Shown here: piece by piece, positions 9,641 through 18,846 of the stretch
Layout: each line of letters begins with the position of its first letter
How positions within the stretch are numbered: the first letter of the stretch is position 1
Assembly (NCBI GenBank): GCA_965223485.1
Contig: OZ244993.1
Span: 1 to 64,000, forward strand
Source of the DNA: VXPQ01 sp965223485
Lineage (GTDB): Bacteria > Bacteroidota > Rhodothermia > Rhodothermales > VXPQ01
Direction of reading: 5' to 3'
DNA length: 64,000 nucleotides
The notes under the pieces: generated by a model
What the model saw: the letters and a program-made list of their open reading frames with translations, nothing else
What the model was told of the DNA's origin: nothing
Database searches by the model: none
Made by a program: the position numbers and the translations under genes

Positions 9641-12600
9641 TCAACGAGTGTACACCGTCGGAGAATTTTCCACGCTCGGCAGCGTTTGTGATTCGTTTTG
9701 CACGGCCCCTACATCCCTGCGGGGCGCATTCCACCGAACGGCCGCCGGGTCAGGCACACGACCCGGTCCTCTCGGAGAAAATCGCAAAAACACCGCATCC
9801 CCCTCAGGCATACGATCCAGAGGCACGCGCACCCGGCTGCGCGTGTACACCAGCGTCTCGCGACGACCCAGCTCGCGGCCTTCCCCGTCGTACGCCAGCA
9901 CCTCGCCCGCAAATGGACGATCCTGCGTCTCCAGCAAAAACGTCGCCGACACAGAGCCCACATACGATATCGACAACAGTGTGGCGCGTAGCTGCGACGC
10001 CCCTTCGCCAGGTACATAGACCCCCGGTACGCGCATCGTCACACGAGCCGTCCGGTCACCGGAAACCTCCTCGGGCATACGGTCCGAACGAACATACTGA
10101 CGAGGCGAGGACACCACATCGAAGAATGCCGCGCACCCACGCTCATCCATATCCGACAACGCACCCTCCTTCACCCCATACCGGACCAGACCCTTCTCAC
10201 CAGGCTGCAATACCACAACCGCCGGATGTATGTCCACCACCTGGGACAAATCGCCCAGATGCGATCCCGATGCATCCTCTACTACTACCTCCCGGCCATT
10301 CTCCGTCGCCTCCGTATACCCGAAACGGGCCGACACCGATACCTCCAATGGCACCAGCGACGGGTTCGACAACTCGAACACGCCGTGAGGCTTCTCCTCG
10401 GTCAAAAACGCAACGTCCGGGTAGATGCTAAGACTCTGCTCCTCCGTCAAGCCGGCGGGAACCTCCCGCGACGTGCTGAAGCGAACCCCTCCGGGGCCTA
10501 TCGTGATCACACGCTGCGCGGGAACGACCGTCACTTCGACCTCCACCGAGTGCGTCTCTTCGCGCTCGCCCGAACGAAGAACGATGTCCATAGCGCCCGC
10601 ATACCGGCCCGAAGGCGCGTCCGTAAGGTCCAGCTCGCCTCCGAAGCGAAGAAGGCGGCAGGCGCCCTCCGTAAGCGTCGCCTCCGTATACAGCCCGCCT
10701 ATCGCCTGAGAAGATAACTGCTCGCACGACTCCGCATACGACCAGGAAGGAGAAAGAACGAGCGAAGACGGCTCGGCAGCGTCCTCACGCTTCAGAAGAA
10801 CCGGAGAGATAACCTCTATGGAAAGGTCCATCTCCCCGTTCTCGTCGAACGATGCGCCGCCGCCCGGCGAAAGCGTCATGCGCCCCGCATGGTACGGACC
10901 CGATACGCGCGTCGATATGCCATCGGTCAGCGGATCGAGCGACGCCTCGGTCTGTGACGACTGCACCCCGAAACGCAAGGACGATGCGCTTACCGTTACG
11001 CCAAGAGCCGACGGATCGGAAGGCGCCCGCGAGGAAGACTCCGCTACGGCAGGCAAAGGATCGGCGGGAGGCTCTTCTGCGGGAGGCGAAACAGGATCCG
11101 GGGCAGGCGTCCGTATCCTGTCGAGCACCGTTACGGTAACGTCCTCTGTCACAGACTCCGCATTGTCGGCGCTTACCGTCAGCGTGTATTCGTACGTCTC
11201 GTCCTCGTCTACCGCGTCAGGTACAAGGAACATCGGGGAGGAAACGTCCGCAGCGCTGAGCAGCGCCGTGTCCGGCGTATCGCCCCGAGCCGCCCAGGCG
11301 TACGTATACTGCGGGTCATCGCCCGGAGCCCCCGATGCCGAGCAGTCGAACGCGATGTCTGCCGATCCCTCGTATACCGAACCGGGATCCGCGCACACGA
11401 GCGCAAGCGCCTCCTTGTTCAGCACCGTTACGGTAACGTCCTCTGTCACAAACTCCGCATTGTCGGCGCTTACCGTCAGCGTGTATTCGTACGTCTCGTC
11501 CTCGTCTACCTCATCCGGTACGTAGAACATCGGGGAGGAAACGTCCACAGCGCTGAGCAGCGACGTATCCGGCGTATCGCCCCGAGCCGTCCAGGCGTAC
11601 GTATACTGCGGATCATCGCCCGGAGCCCCGGACGCCGAGCAGTCGAACGCGAAGTCTTCCGAACCCTCGTATACCGAACCCGGATCCGCGCACACGAGCG
11701 CAAGCGCCCCCTTGTTCAGTACTTTCACTGTAACGTCGGTGCTGGCGGGATCCGCATTCTCCGCCGAGACGGTCAGCGTGTACTCGTACGTCTCGTCCCC
11801 TGCCACTTCATCAGGCACGTAGAACGTCGGGGAGGAAACGTCCACAGCGCTGAGCAGCGACGTATCCGGCGTATCGCCCCGAGCCGTCCACACGTACGTA
11901 TACTGCGGGTCGTCGCCCGGAGCCCCGGATGCCGAGCAGTCGAACGCGAAGTCCTCCGATCCTTCGTACACCGAACCCGGATCCGCGCACGCGAGCGCAA
12001 GCGCACCCCGGTTCAAAACCGTCACGGTTACCTCTGCCGCAGCGTCTTCCGCATTCGCCGCCGATACCGTCAGCGTGTATTCGTACGTCTCGTCCTCGTC
12101 TACCTCCTCCGGTACGTAGAACATCGGGGAGGAAACGTCCACAGCGCTGAGCAGCGACGTATCCGGCGTATCGCCCCGAGGCTCCCAAACGTATGTATAG
12201 ATAGAACCCCCGGGCGCGCCCGAAGCCGCGCAGTCCAAAGCGACGTCCTCCGAGCCTTCGTACACCGAACCGGGATCCGCACACGCCACCGCAAGCGCAC
12301 CACGGTTCAAAACCGTCACCGTCACCTCTGCCGTCGCGGACTCCGCATTCTCCGCGCTCGCCGTAAGCAGATATTCGTACGTTGTCGTCGCATCTACCTC
12401 CTCCGGCACAGCAAACACCGGGGAAGCAATGTCCGCCCTGCTAAGCATATCCGTATTTGTCGTAGAGCTCCTGGCCGTCCACTCATATTCGTAGGCGGAA
12501 CCCGCCGGAGCACCGGACGCCGTGCAATCCAGAGCGAAGTCCGCCGATCCCTCGTATACCGAACCGGGGTCTGCGCACACGAGTGCAAGCGCACCCTTGT

Positions 12601-15600
12601 TCAGTACTTTCACTGTAACGTCGGTGCTGGCGGGATCCGCATTCTCCGCCGAGACGGTCAGCGTGTACTCGTACGTCTCGTCCCCTGCCACTTCATCAGG
12701 CACGTAGAACGTCGGCGAGGCGATGTCCGCGGCGCCAAGCAGATCCGTATTCGTCGTAGAGCTCCTGGCCGTCCACTCATATTCGTAGGCGGAACCCGCA
12801 GGAGCCCCCGACGCCGAGCAGTCGAACGCGAAGTCCTCCGAGCCTTCGTACACCGAACCGGGGTCCGTGCACACAATCGCAAGCGCACCCCGGTTCAGCA
12901 CCGTCACCGTTACCTCCGCCGAGGCAGACTCCGCATTCTCCGCACGCGCCGTCAACAGGTACTCGTACGTCGTCGTCTCGTCCAACGCATCAGGCACGTA
13001 GAACGTCGGAGAAGGTATGTCCGCAGCGCTCAATCGGGACGTGTTCGGCGTCGCGCCCCGAGGCTCCCAAACGTATGTATAGATAGAACCCCCGGGCGCG
13101 CCCGAAGCCGCGCAGTCCAAAGCGACGTCCTCCGAGCCTTCGTACACCGAACCGGGATCCGCACACGCCACCGCAAGCGCACCACGGTTCAAAACCGTCA
13201 CCGTCACCTCTGCCGTCGCGGACTCCGCATTCTCCGCGCTCGCCGTAAGCAGATATTCGTACGTTGTCGTCGCATCTACCTCCTCCGGCACGGCAAACAC
13301 CGGGGAAGCAATGTCCGCCCTGCTAAGCATATCCGTATTTGTCGTAGAGCTCCTGGCCGTCCACTCATATTCGTAGGCGGAACCCGCAGGAGCCCCCGAT
13401 GCCGAGCAGTCGAACGCGAAGTCCTCCGAGCCTTCGTACACCGAACCGGGGTCCGTGCACACAATCGCAAGCGCACCCCGGTTCAGCACCGTCACCGTTA
13501 CCTCCGCCGAGGCAGACTCCGCATTCTCCGCACGCGCCGTCAACAGGTACTCGTACGTCGTCGTCTCGTCCAACGCATCAGGCACGTAGAACGTCGGAGA
13601 AGGTATGTCCGCAGCGCTCAATCGGGACGTGTTCGGCGTCGCGCCTATGGCTGTCCACTCGTACGTATAATCGACGTTGTCCCCCGTATCCCCTGAAATC
13701 GAACAGTCCAACGCGAAGTCCTCCGAACCCTCGTACACCAGGGGAGGCGATGCGCAAACGAGCGCAATGGATCCAAGGTTAAGCACCTTCACCGTCACCT
13801 CTGCCGTCGCATCTTCCGCATTTTCCGCCGAGACGGTCAGCAGGTACTCGTACGTCGTCGTCTCGTCCAACGCATCCGGCACCGAAAACGTCGGGGCGGG
13901 ACCGTCCGCGCCACTGATGAGCCGATCCGTGTTTGCCGTACTTCCCCGGGCCGTCCATTCGTACGCGTAGTCGGAACCCGAAGGGGCGCCCGAAACCGAG
14001 CAGTCGAACGCGATATCTTCCGAGCCTTCGTAGACCGAACCGGGATCCGCGCACACGAGCACAAGAGCCTCCTTGTTCAGCACCGTCATGGTAACGCCCT
14101 CACTCACAGACTCCGCATTGTCGGCGCTTACCGTCAGCGTGTATTCGTACGTCTCGTCCTTCTCCACTTCCTCCGGTACGGAAAACGTCGGAGAAGGATC
14201 GTCCGTATTGCTTAAGAGCGACAGGTCAGGAGTCGCGCCCCGAGGCTCCCAAACGTATGTATAGATAGAACCCCCGGGCGCGCCCGAAGCCGAGCAGTCG
14301 AACGCGAAGTCTTCCGAGCCTTCGTAGACCGAACCGGGATCCGTGCACACAAGCGCAAGTGCGCCCCGATTCAGCACCGTCACCGTCACCTCCGCCGAAG
14401 CAGACTCCGCATTCTCCGCCGAGACCGTCAACAGGTACTTGTACGTCGTCGTCTCGTCCACCTCCTCCGGCACGACAAACGTCGGAGTGAGACTGCCCGT
14501 GTCCGTCAACCGATCGGCGACATCCGTACCGGTCCAACTGTAGGTCGGATCCGTCGGCTCGGTCGTCACCCTACAGTCCAGCGTAATATCGTCCGCACCC
14601 TCGTAGACATCCGTATCGTTACACGTAACGACAGGACGCGGCGCATCCGTGTGCAGCACCGTCACTGTAACCTCGGCCCTGCCGTCTTCCGCATTCTCCG
14701 CACTCGCCGTTACCGTGTAGGTATACGTCGTGTTTTGCGGCACATCGTAAGGCACGTCGAATGTCGGCGTTGCCGTATCGTGATCCGTAAGACGATCGGT
14801 CGGAGACCATGACCACGTATACGAAGAGCCGCTCGGAGCGCCCGACGCCTCGCAGGCCAGTTCAATGTCGGCCGAGCCCTCGTACACGGGATCGGGATCC
14901 GCGCACGCAACAGCGATTGCAGGCCTTGGCAGTACTCTTATCGTAATATCCTGGCTCGCGAACAAGTTTAACGTTAGCGGCGCACATGGCCCCAGACATC
15001 GGCCTCTCCAAAGCCCTATCGTGTACTTGTAGGTCGTAGCGCTATTCACTGTTGCAGGCATGTGGAACCTCCTCGACGCCAAACCGGTCCAGGTCAATCC
15101 ATGCGGCTCCGGCAACTCCCACGGGAAGCCCGAGATGACGGAGACGGCCTGGGGAAGGCCATCGGGGCTCCAGGCCGACCAAAACCACAGGTAGACGCCA
15201 ACCGGCGTGTTCGGGAGTCTGCAACTCAATTCAATGTCGTCCGATCCGGCGTACCTTTCAAAATAGGTTCCGTTACAAACTATCTCGACGGGAAGACCCG
15301 TGTCGAGCACCGTCACCGTCACCTCTTCCGTTGCCGATTCCGCATTCTCCGCCGTAGCCCTTACCGTGTACGTATACGTCGTGTCTTGCTCTACACTGCC
15401 AGGTACAGCGAACGTGGGCGTGCCAGTATCGTGATCCGTAAGACGATCGGTCGGAGACCAGGACCACGTATACTGCGGATCGTCCCCCGGAGCGCCGGAC
15501 GCCTCGCACTCCAGTTCAATGTCGGGCGAACCCTCGTACACTTCGTAGGGGCTGTCTTCACATGTGACGGTTATATCAGGCTTGTTCTTTACATGCACCG

Positions 15601-18600
15601 TATAGGACATTAAAAAAGGATCCGCATTGTCCGCCGATACCGTCATCGTATAATCGTACTTCTCATCCTCGGAAACTGCATCGGGAACCCGGAAGAAAGG
15701 CCGCTCGATGTCCGTGGCGCTCAAAAGAGAGATAGCGGTAATCGGAGTGCTTCCCCTGGCCGTCCAGCCGAATCCGTAGACAGCAGGATCCGGAGCATCT
15801 GTATATTGACAATGCGGAAACTGGAAATCTGGCGCCCCTTCATAGACTGTAAACACATAAAAACCACCGATAAAACTTCCGCATGGAACGATATCCGGCT
15901 TCTCCAGCACCGTGACAGTCACATCTTCGGTGACGTCATCGATGCCGGGAGCCGACAGCGTCACCGTGTATTCGTAATCCTTATTCGCACCGCCCGGCTC
16001 GTCGATATCGCCCGGCGGCGCGAACGTCGGTTGCAGAATAGTCGTACTGCTCAGGTCGTTCGTATTCGATGTACTGCCCCGAACCGCCCACGAGTACGCA
16101 GCGCCCGTCGGCTCGTTCGCCACCGAACAGTCCAGCGTAATATCGGCCGCACCCTCGTAGACCTCGGAATCATTGCAGGTGATGGAGGGAGGAGGCGCCG
16201 TATCCGTGTCGAGCACATACACCCCAACCTGCACCGAAACGTCGTCTGCGTTCGCGGCGCTCACGGTCAGCGTATACTCGTACGCCTCGTCCTCGTCCAC
16301 CGCATCCGGCACGTTAAACGTCGGAACTTCTATGTTCGCCGCGCTAAGCAGCGCCGTATCCGGCGTGCTGTTCAGAGCCGTCCATGCGAACGCGTAGGTG
16401 GTTATATGCGCGTAGGCGGGCGCACCTGCCCATCCGTGTTCGCAAATGCGTAATGGAAAATCCGGGCTGCCTTCGCCCCTGGATATAGCAAAGAAGAATG
16501 CACGTCCTACTTCCAGACAATAGATATCCGGTTTCTCCAGCACGGTCACGATAACGTCCTCGCTGGCCTGCTCGACGCCTCCGGCCGTCATCGTCACGGT
16601 GTATTCGTAGTCCTTATTCGCACCGCCCGGCTCGTCGATATCCCCCGGCACCGAAAATGTGGGAGTAATGCCGTCCGTACCGCTCAACCGATCAGCAATA
16701 TGGGTACCGGTCCACGCGTATGCAGCGTCCGTCGGCTCGTTCGTCACTGAACAGTCCAGCGTAAAATCAGCTGCACCCTCGTATACCTCGGAATCATTGC
16801 AGGTGATAACAGGAACCAGCACACCCCTGTCCTCCACCGTCACCGTAACTTTGCGAGTGTAGTCGTCTGCATTCGCCGCGCTCACTGTCAGCGTATACTC
16901 GTACGTCTCGTCGCTCCCTACCGTATCCGGTACGTAAAACGTCGGAGTTTCTATGTTCGTCGCGCTAAGCAGGTGCGTATCGGGCGTGCTGCCCCGAGCC
17001 GTCCATGCGTACGTGTAGTTGGAACCGACAGGCGCACCTTGCCATCCTGATTCACAACCATGGTATAGTAGCGTATCCGGGTTACCTTCGAATACGTCGG
17101 ATAGGACCCAACCTTCTTTACTGCAATAGATATCCGGTTTCTCCAGCACGGTCACGATAACGTCCTCGCTGGCCTGCTCGACGCCGCCGGCCGTCATCGT
17201 CACGGTGTATTCGTAGTCCTTATTCGCACCGCCCGGCTCGTCGATATCGCCCGGCGGCGCGAACGTCGGTTGCAGAATAGTCGTACTGCTCAGGTCGTTC
17301 GTATTCGATGTACTGCCCCGAACCGCCCACGAGTACGCAGCGTCCGTCGGCTCGTTCGCCACCGAACAGTCCAACGTAATGTCCGCCGTCCCTTCATAGA
17401 CCGGGTCGGGATGTGTACAGGCGAGCGAAGGCGGCGGCGGACCCGTGTCGCGCACATGCATTCTTATAAGATCTCTATCCACGTCCGGGGGATCACTGGC
17501 TATCACCCAATATCGGTACTCGGTGTCCCCGTTCACGTTTTCCGGCACATCGAAGACGGGGCTGGAGATGTCCACAGCACTGAGGCGGCTCGTGTTCGCA
17601 GTACCCCCCGCAGCCGTCCAACTCCAGGTATATGTCCTCCCCGGCTCCGCCGTGAGGCGACATTGGATTGTAAAATCGGGATCTCCTTCATCGACGTGGT
17701 AGATGGTCCCGGACCACACAGTTAAGAAATGATACTCGTTGTCCACTGTGTCGTGGGTGCAATCTACGTTCCACGATGCACCGTTCGTTGCGGCAATATC
17801 GCCAACCGCCTCGCCTCCGACGACCCTGACCGTGACCCTGCGCCTTGCCGTGCGGGGCGTCCCCGAAGCCTGCGACGTCATGCTCGCTATGTAATGGTAC
17901 TCCTCGCCCGCACTGCCCGCAGGAGCCGTAAACAACGCCGACGACCTGTCCGTCGCATCCAGAAGCGACGTGCTCGCGCCCCAAAGACCCTCCCACTCCC
18001 ACAATATCGACGCCCCGTCCTCGTCGTAGTCCATACGATGCGACAACGGATCCGCCCCCTCGCAATCGAGCGCGATCGTCTCGCCCTCCTCAACCGCTAC
18101 CTCCAGCGGACAATACACGCTCGGACGACTGCCCGATACGTACACCTCCACCTCCCGCCACGACGAAAGACCCGTAGCGCGGGAGGTCGCCGTCAAGCGG
18201 TACCGGTAAAGAAACGTCGTCTCCCCCGAATAAAACGACTCCAGCGTCTCGTACGCCGGAGCCTCCGGAGCCACTACCGAGGGATTCGGAACATCCTCGG
18301 GCGTCAACCTCGGATTGTCCAGATAGTCCCGCGTCGTACTTCCCACAGGCTCCCACGAATACTCCAGGTGTTCCTCTCCCGAAGCGTCCCATGCATGACA
18401 CTCGACCTGTCCCGTCTCGAGCTCCTCCAGAAAAACAGCCACGGGACACTCCAGACGAGGAGGCGTCCGCCAGGCAGGACCGGAAGACTCACCCGGGCGC
18501 GCTTCTCCTTCCGGACCGAATCCGAAAGGATCCGGCGTCTTCTCCCGAGGCGCGCAGCTTTCCCCGAACTCGCCGGGAACCGTAAAAGGATCGCATTCCT

Positions 18601-18802
18601 CCTGCACAACGGGCGCCCAGGCCGATTCCTCCGCAACGCCGCCCTTTACCGGAAAACCCTCTTCCCGGATCACCTGGCCCTGCGCCGAAGAAACGCAGAG
18701 CAGCGCCCCAACGGCAAGCACGCACGCCAGGCGCCGAAACGCGATGGCGTTGCAGAAGTTGCGATCGCCGTCAAACAGGATAACGGGGCGGGGATCGTTC
18801 AT
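9641..18802 (-). CDS. Giant multi-Ig-like surface protein A (paralog 1 of 4)
   Basis: A 3053-residue exported protein. The start chosen is the ATG at 18802, with AAGG 8 nt upstream. The open frame runs to 18925, but that part overlaps the 3' end of gene B. Residues 1-20 (MNDPRPVILFDGDRNFCNAI) are a DUF393 fragment, followed by the signal core FRRLACVLAVGALLCVSSAQ. An N-cap (to about 330) includes two divergent Ig-like units. About 22 more Ig/PKD-like domains follow (331-2560) of the form VYEGS..F.LDC, Y.Y.WTA, SPTFYVP, TYEY.LTVSAENA, VTVTVLN. The C-cap (2561-3053) has a Pro-rich linker, then a DUF4402-like and a PapD-like region. The last 25 or so residues differ from the tails of B, C and D, and no DUF393 remnant follows. 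It is the distal gene of the B-A pair. Function unknown; adhesin or stalk-like architecture is inferred. Confidence 0.85.
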   Translation of the reverse strand: MNDPRPVILFDGDRNFCNAIAFRRLACVLAVGALLCVSSAQGQVIREEGFPVKGGVAEESAWAPVVQEECDPFTVPGEFGESCAPREKTPDPFGFGPEGEARPGESSGPAWRTPPRLECPVAVFLEELETGQVECHAWDASGEEHLEYSWEPVGSTTRDYLDNPRLTPEDVPNPSVVAPEAPAYETLESFYSGETTFLYRYRLTATSRATGLSSWREVEVYVSGSRPSVYCPLEVAVEEGETIALDCEGADPLSHRMDYDEDGASILWEWEGLWGASTSLLDATDRSSALFTAPAGSAGEEYHYIASMTSQASGTPRTARRRVTVRVVGGEAVGDIAATNGASWNVDCTHDTVDNEYHFLTVWSGTIYHVDEGDPDFTIQCRLTAEPGRTYTWSWTAAGGTANTSRLSAVDISSPVFDVPENVNGDTEYRYWVIASDPPDVDRDLIRMHVRDTGPPPPSLACTHPDPVYEGTADITLDCSVANEPTDAAYSWAVRGSTSNTNDLSSTTILQPTFAPPGDIDEPGGANKDYEYTVTMTAGGVEQASEDVIVTVLEKPDIYCSKEGWVLSDVFEGNPDTLLYHGCESGWQGAPVGSNYTYAWTARGSTPDTHLLSATNIETPTFYVPDTVGSDETYEYTLTVSAANADDYTRKVTVTVEDRGVLVPVITCNDSEVYEGAADFTLDCSVTNEPTDAAYAWTGTHIADRLSGTDGITPTFSVPGDIDEPGGANKDYEYTVTMTAGGVEQASEDVIVTVLEKPDIYCLEVGRAFFFAISRGEGSPDFPLRICEHGWAGAPAYAHITTYAFAWTALNSTPDTALLSAANIEVPTFNVPDAVDEDEAYEYTLTVSAANADDVSVQVGVYVLDTDTAPPPSITCNDSEVYEGAADITLDCSVANEPTGAAYSWAVRGSTSNTNDLSSTTILQPTFAPPGDIDEPGGANKDYEYTVTLSAPGIDDVTEDVTVTVLEKPDIVPCGSFIGGFYVFTVYEGAPDFQFPHCQYTDAPDPAVYGFGWTARGSTPITAISLLSATDIERPFFRVPDAVSEDEKYDYTMTVSADNADPFLMSYTVHVKNKPDITVTCEDSPYEVYEGSPDIELECEASGAPGDDPQYTWSWSPTDRLTDHDTGTPTFAVPGSVEQDTTYTYTVRATAENAESATEEVTVTVLDTGLPVEIVCNGTYFERYAGSDDIELSCRLPNTPVGVYLWFWSAWSPDGLPQAVSVISGFPWELPEPHGLTWTGLASRRFHMPATVNSATTYKYTIGLWRGRCLGPCAPLTLNLFASQDITIRVLPRPAIAVACADPDPVYEGSADIELACEASGAPSGSSYTWSWSPTDRLTDHDTATPTFDVPYDVPQNTTYTYTVTASAENAEDGRAEVTVTVLHTDAPRPVVTCNDTDVYEGADDITLDCRVTTEPTDPTYSWTGTDVADRLTDTGSLTPTFVVPEEVDETTTYKYLLTVSAENAESASAEVTVTVLNRGALALVCTDPGSVYEGSEDFAFDCSASGAPGGSIYTYVWEPRGATPDLSLLSNTDDPSPTFSVPEEVEKDETYEYTLTVSADNAESVSEGVTMTVLNKEALVLVCADPGSVYEGSEDIAFDCSVSGAPSGSDYAYEWTARGSTANTDRLISGADGPAPTFSVPDALDETTTYEYLLTVSAENAEDATAEVTVKVLNLGSIALVCASPPLVYEGSEDFALDCSISGDTGDNVDYTYEWTAIGATPNTSRLSAADIPSPTFYVPDALDETTTYEYLLTARAENAESASAEVTVTVLNRGALAIVCTDPGSVYEGSEDFAFDCSASGAPAGSAYEYEWTARSSTTNTDMLSRADIASPVFAVPEEVDATTTYEYLLTASAENAESATAEVTVTVLNRGALAVACADPGSVYEGSEDVALDCAASGAPGGSIYTYVWEPRGATPNTSRLSAADIPSPTFYVPDALDETTTYEYLLTARAENAESASAEVTVTVLNRGALAIVCTDPGSVYEGSEDFAFDCSASGAPAGSAYEYEWTARSSTTNTDLLGAADIASPTFYVPDEVAGDETYEYTLTVSAENADPASTDVTVKVLNKGALALVCADPGSVYEGSADFALDCTASGAPAGSAYEYEWTARSSTTNTDMLSRADIASPVFAVPEEVDATTTYEYLLTASAENAESATAEVTVTVLNRGALAVACADPGSVYEGSEDVALDCAASGAPGGSIYTYVWEPRGDTPDTSLLSAVDVSSPMFYVPEEVDEDETYEYTLTVSAANAEDAAAEVTVTVLNRGALALACADPGSVYEGSEDFAFDCSASGAPGDDPQYTYVWTARGDTPDTSLLSAVDVSSPTFYVPDEVAGDETYEYTLTVSAENADPASTDVTVKVLNKGALALVCADPGSVYEGSEDFAFDCSASGAPGDDPQYTYAWTARGDTPDTSLLSAVDVSSPMFYVPDEVDEDETYEYTLTVSADNAEFVTEDVTVTVLNKEALALVCADPGSVYEGSADIAFDCSASGAPGDDPQYTYAWAARGDTPDTALLSAADVSSPMFLVPDAVDEDETYEYTLTVSADNAESVTEDVTVTVLDRIRTPAPDPVSPPAEEPPADPLPAVAESSSRAPSDPSALGVTVSASSLRFGVQSSQTEASLDPLTDGISTRVSGPYHAGRMTLSPGGGASFDENGEMDLSIEVISPVLLKREDAAEPSSLVLSPSWSYAESCEQLSSQAIGGLYTEATLTEGACRLLRFGGELDLTDAPSGRYAGAMDIVLRSGEREETHSVEVEVTVVPAQRVITIGPGGVRFSTSREVPAGLTEEQSLSIYPDVAFLTEEKPHGVFELSNPSLVPLEVSVSARFGYTEATENGREVVVEDASGSHLGDLSQVVDIHPAVVVLQPGEKGLVRYGVKEGALSDMDERGCAAFFDVVSSPRQYVRSDRMPEEVSGDRTARVTMRVPGVYVPGEGASQLRATLLSISYVGSVSATFLLETQDRPFAGEVLAYDGEGRELGRRETLVYTRSRVRVPLDRMPEGDAVFLRFSPRGPGRVPDPAAVRWNAPRRDVGAVQNESQTLPSVENSPTVYTR
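11120..17810 (-). repeat. Ig/PKD-like repeat array of gene A (about 22 domains)
   Basis: Tandem coding repeats of 294-297 bp. Repeats nearest the C-cap (about 11120-14900) are closely alike, while those nearest the N-cap (about 14900-17800) are divergent, with inserts after KPDIYC. Each unit normally contains one CX16C pair at its N-terminal edge. Confidence 0.85.
12241..13640 (-). repeat. Overlapping near-identical duplications inside the A array
   Basis: The stretch beginning CGACGTCCTCCGAGCCTTCG occurs at 12241 and again at 13123 (shift 882 bp, three 294-bp units). The stretch beginning GAGGCAGACTCCGCATTCTC occurs at 12921 and 13509 (shift 588 bp, two units). The matches run on for hundreds of bases, so these are recent mosaic duplications rather than ordinary repeat similarity. 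Confidence 0.75.
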
Positions 18803-18846
18803 CGGATTGGCCTTACATGGCGATCGACTCTGAGATATCCAACGGT
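18743..18846 (-). other. B-A junction: 44-bp spacer with RBS plus DUF393 5' fragment fused to gene A
   Basis: After the stop of gene B (18847-18849), a 44-bp spacer carries AAGG 8 nt before the ATG at 18802. The following 20 codons read MNDPRPVILFDGDRNFCNAI, the start of a DCC/DUF393 protein whose first motif Cys has become Arg. At codon 21 the frame passes straight into the giant's signal peptide (AFRRLACVLAV). The same junction occurs at 38175-38278. Confidence 0.8.
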
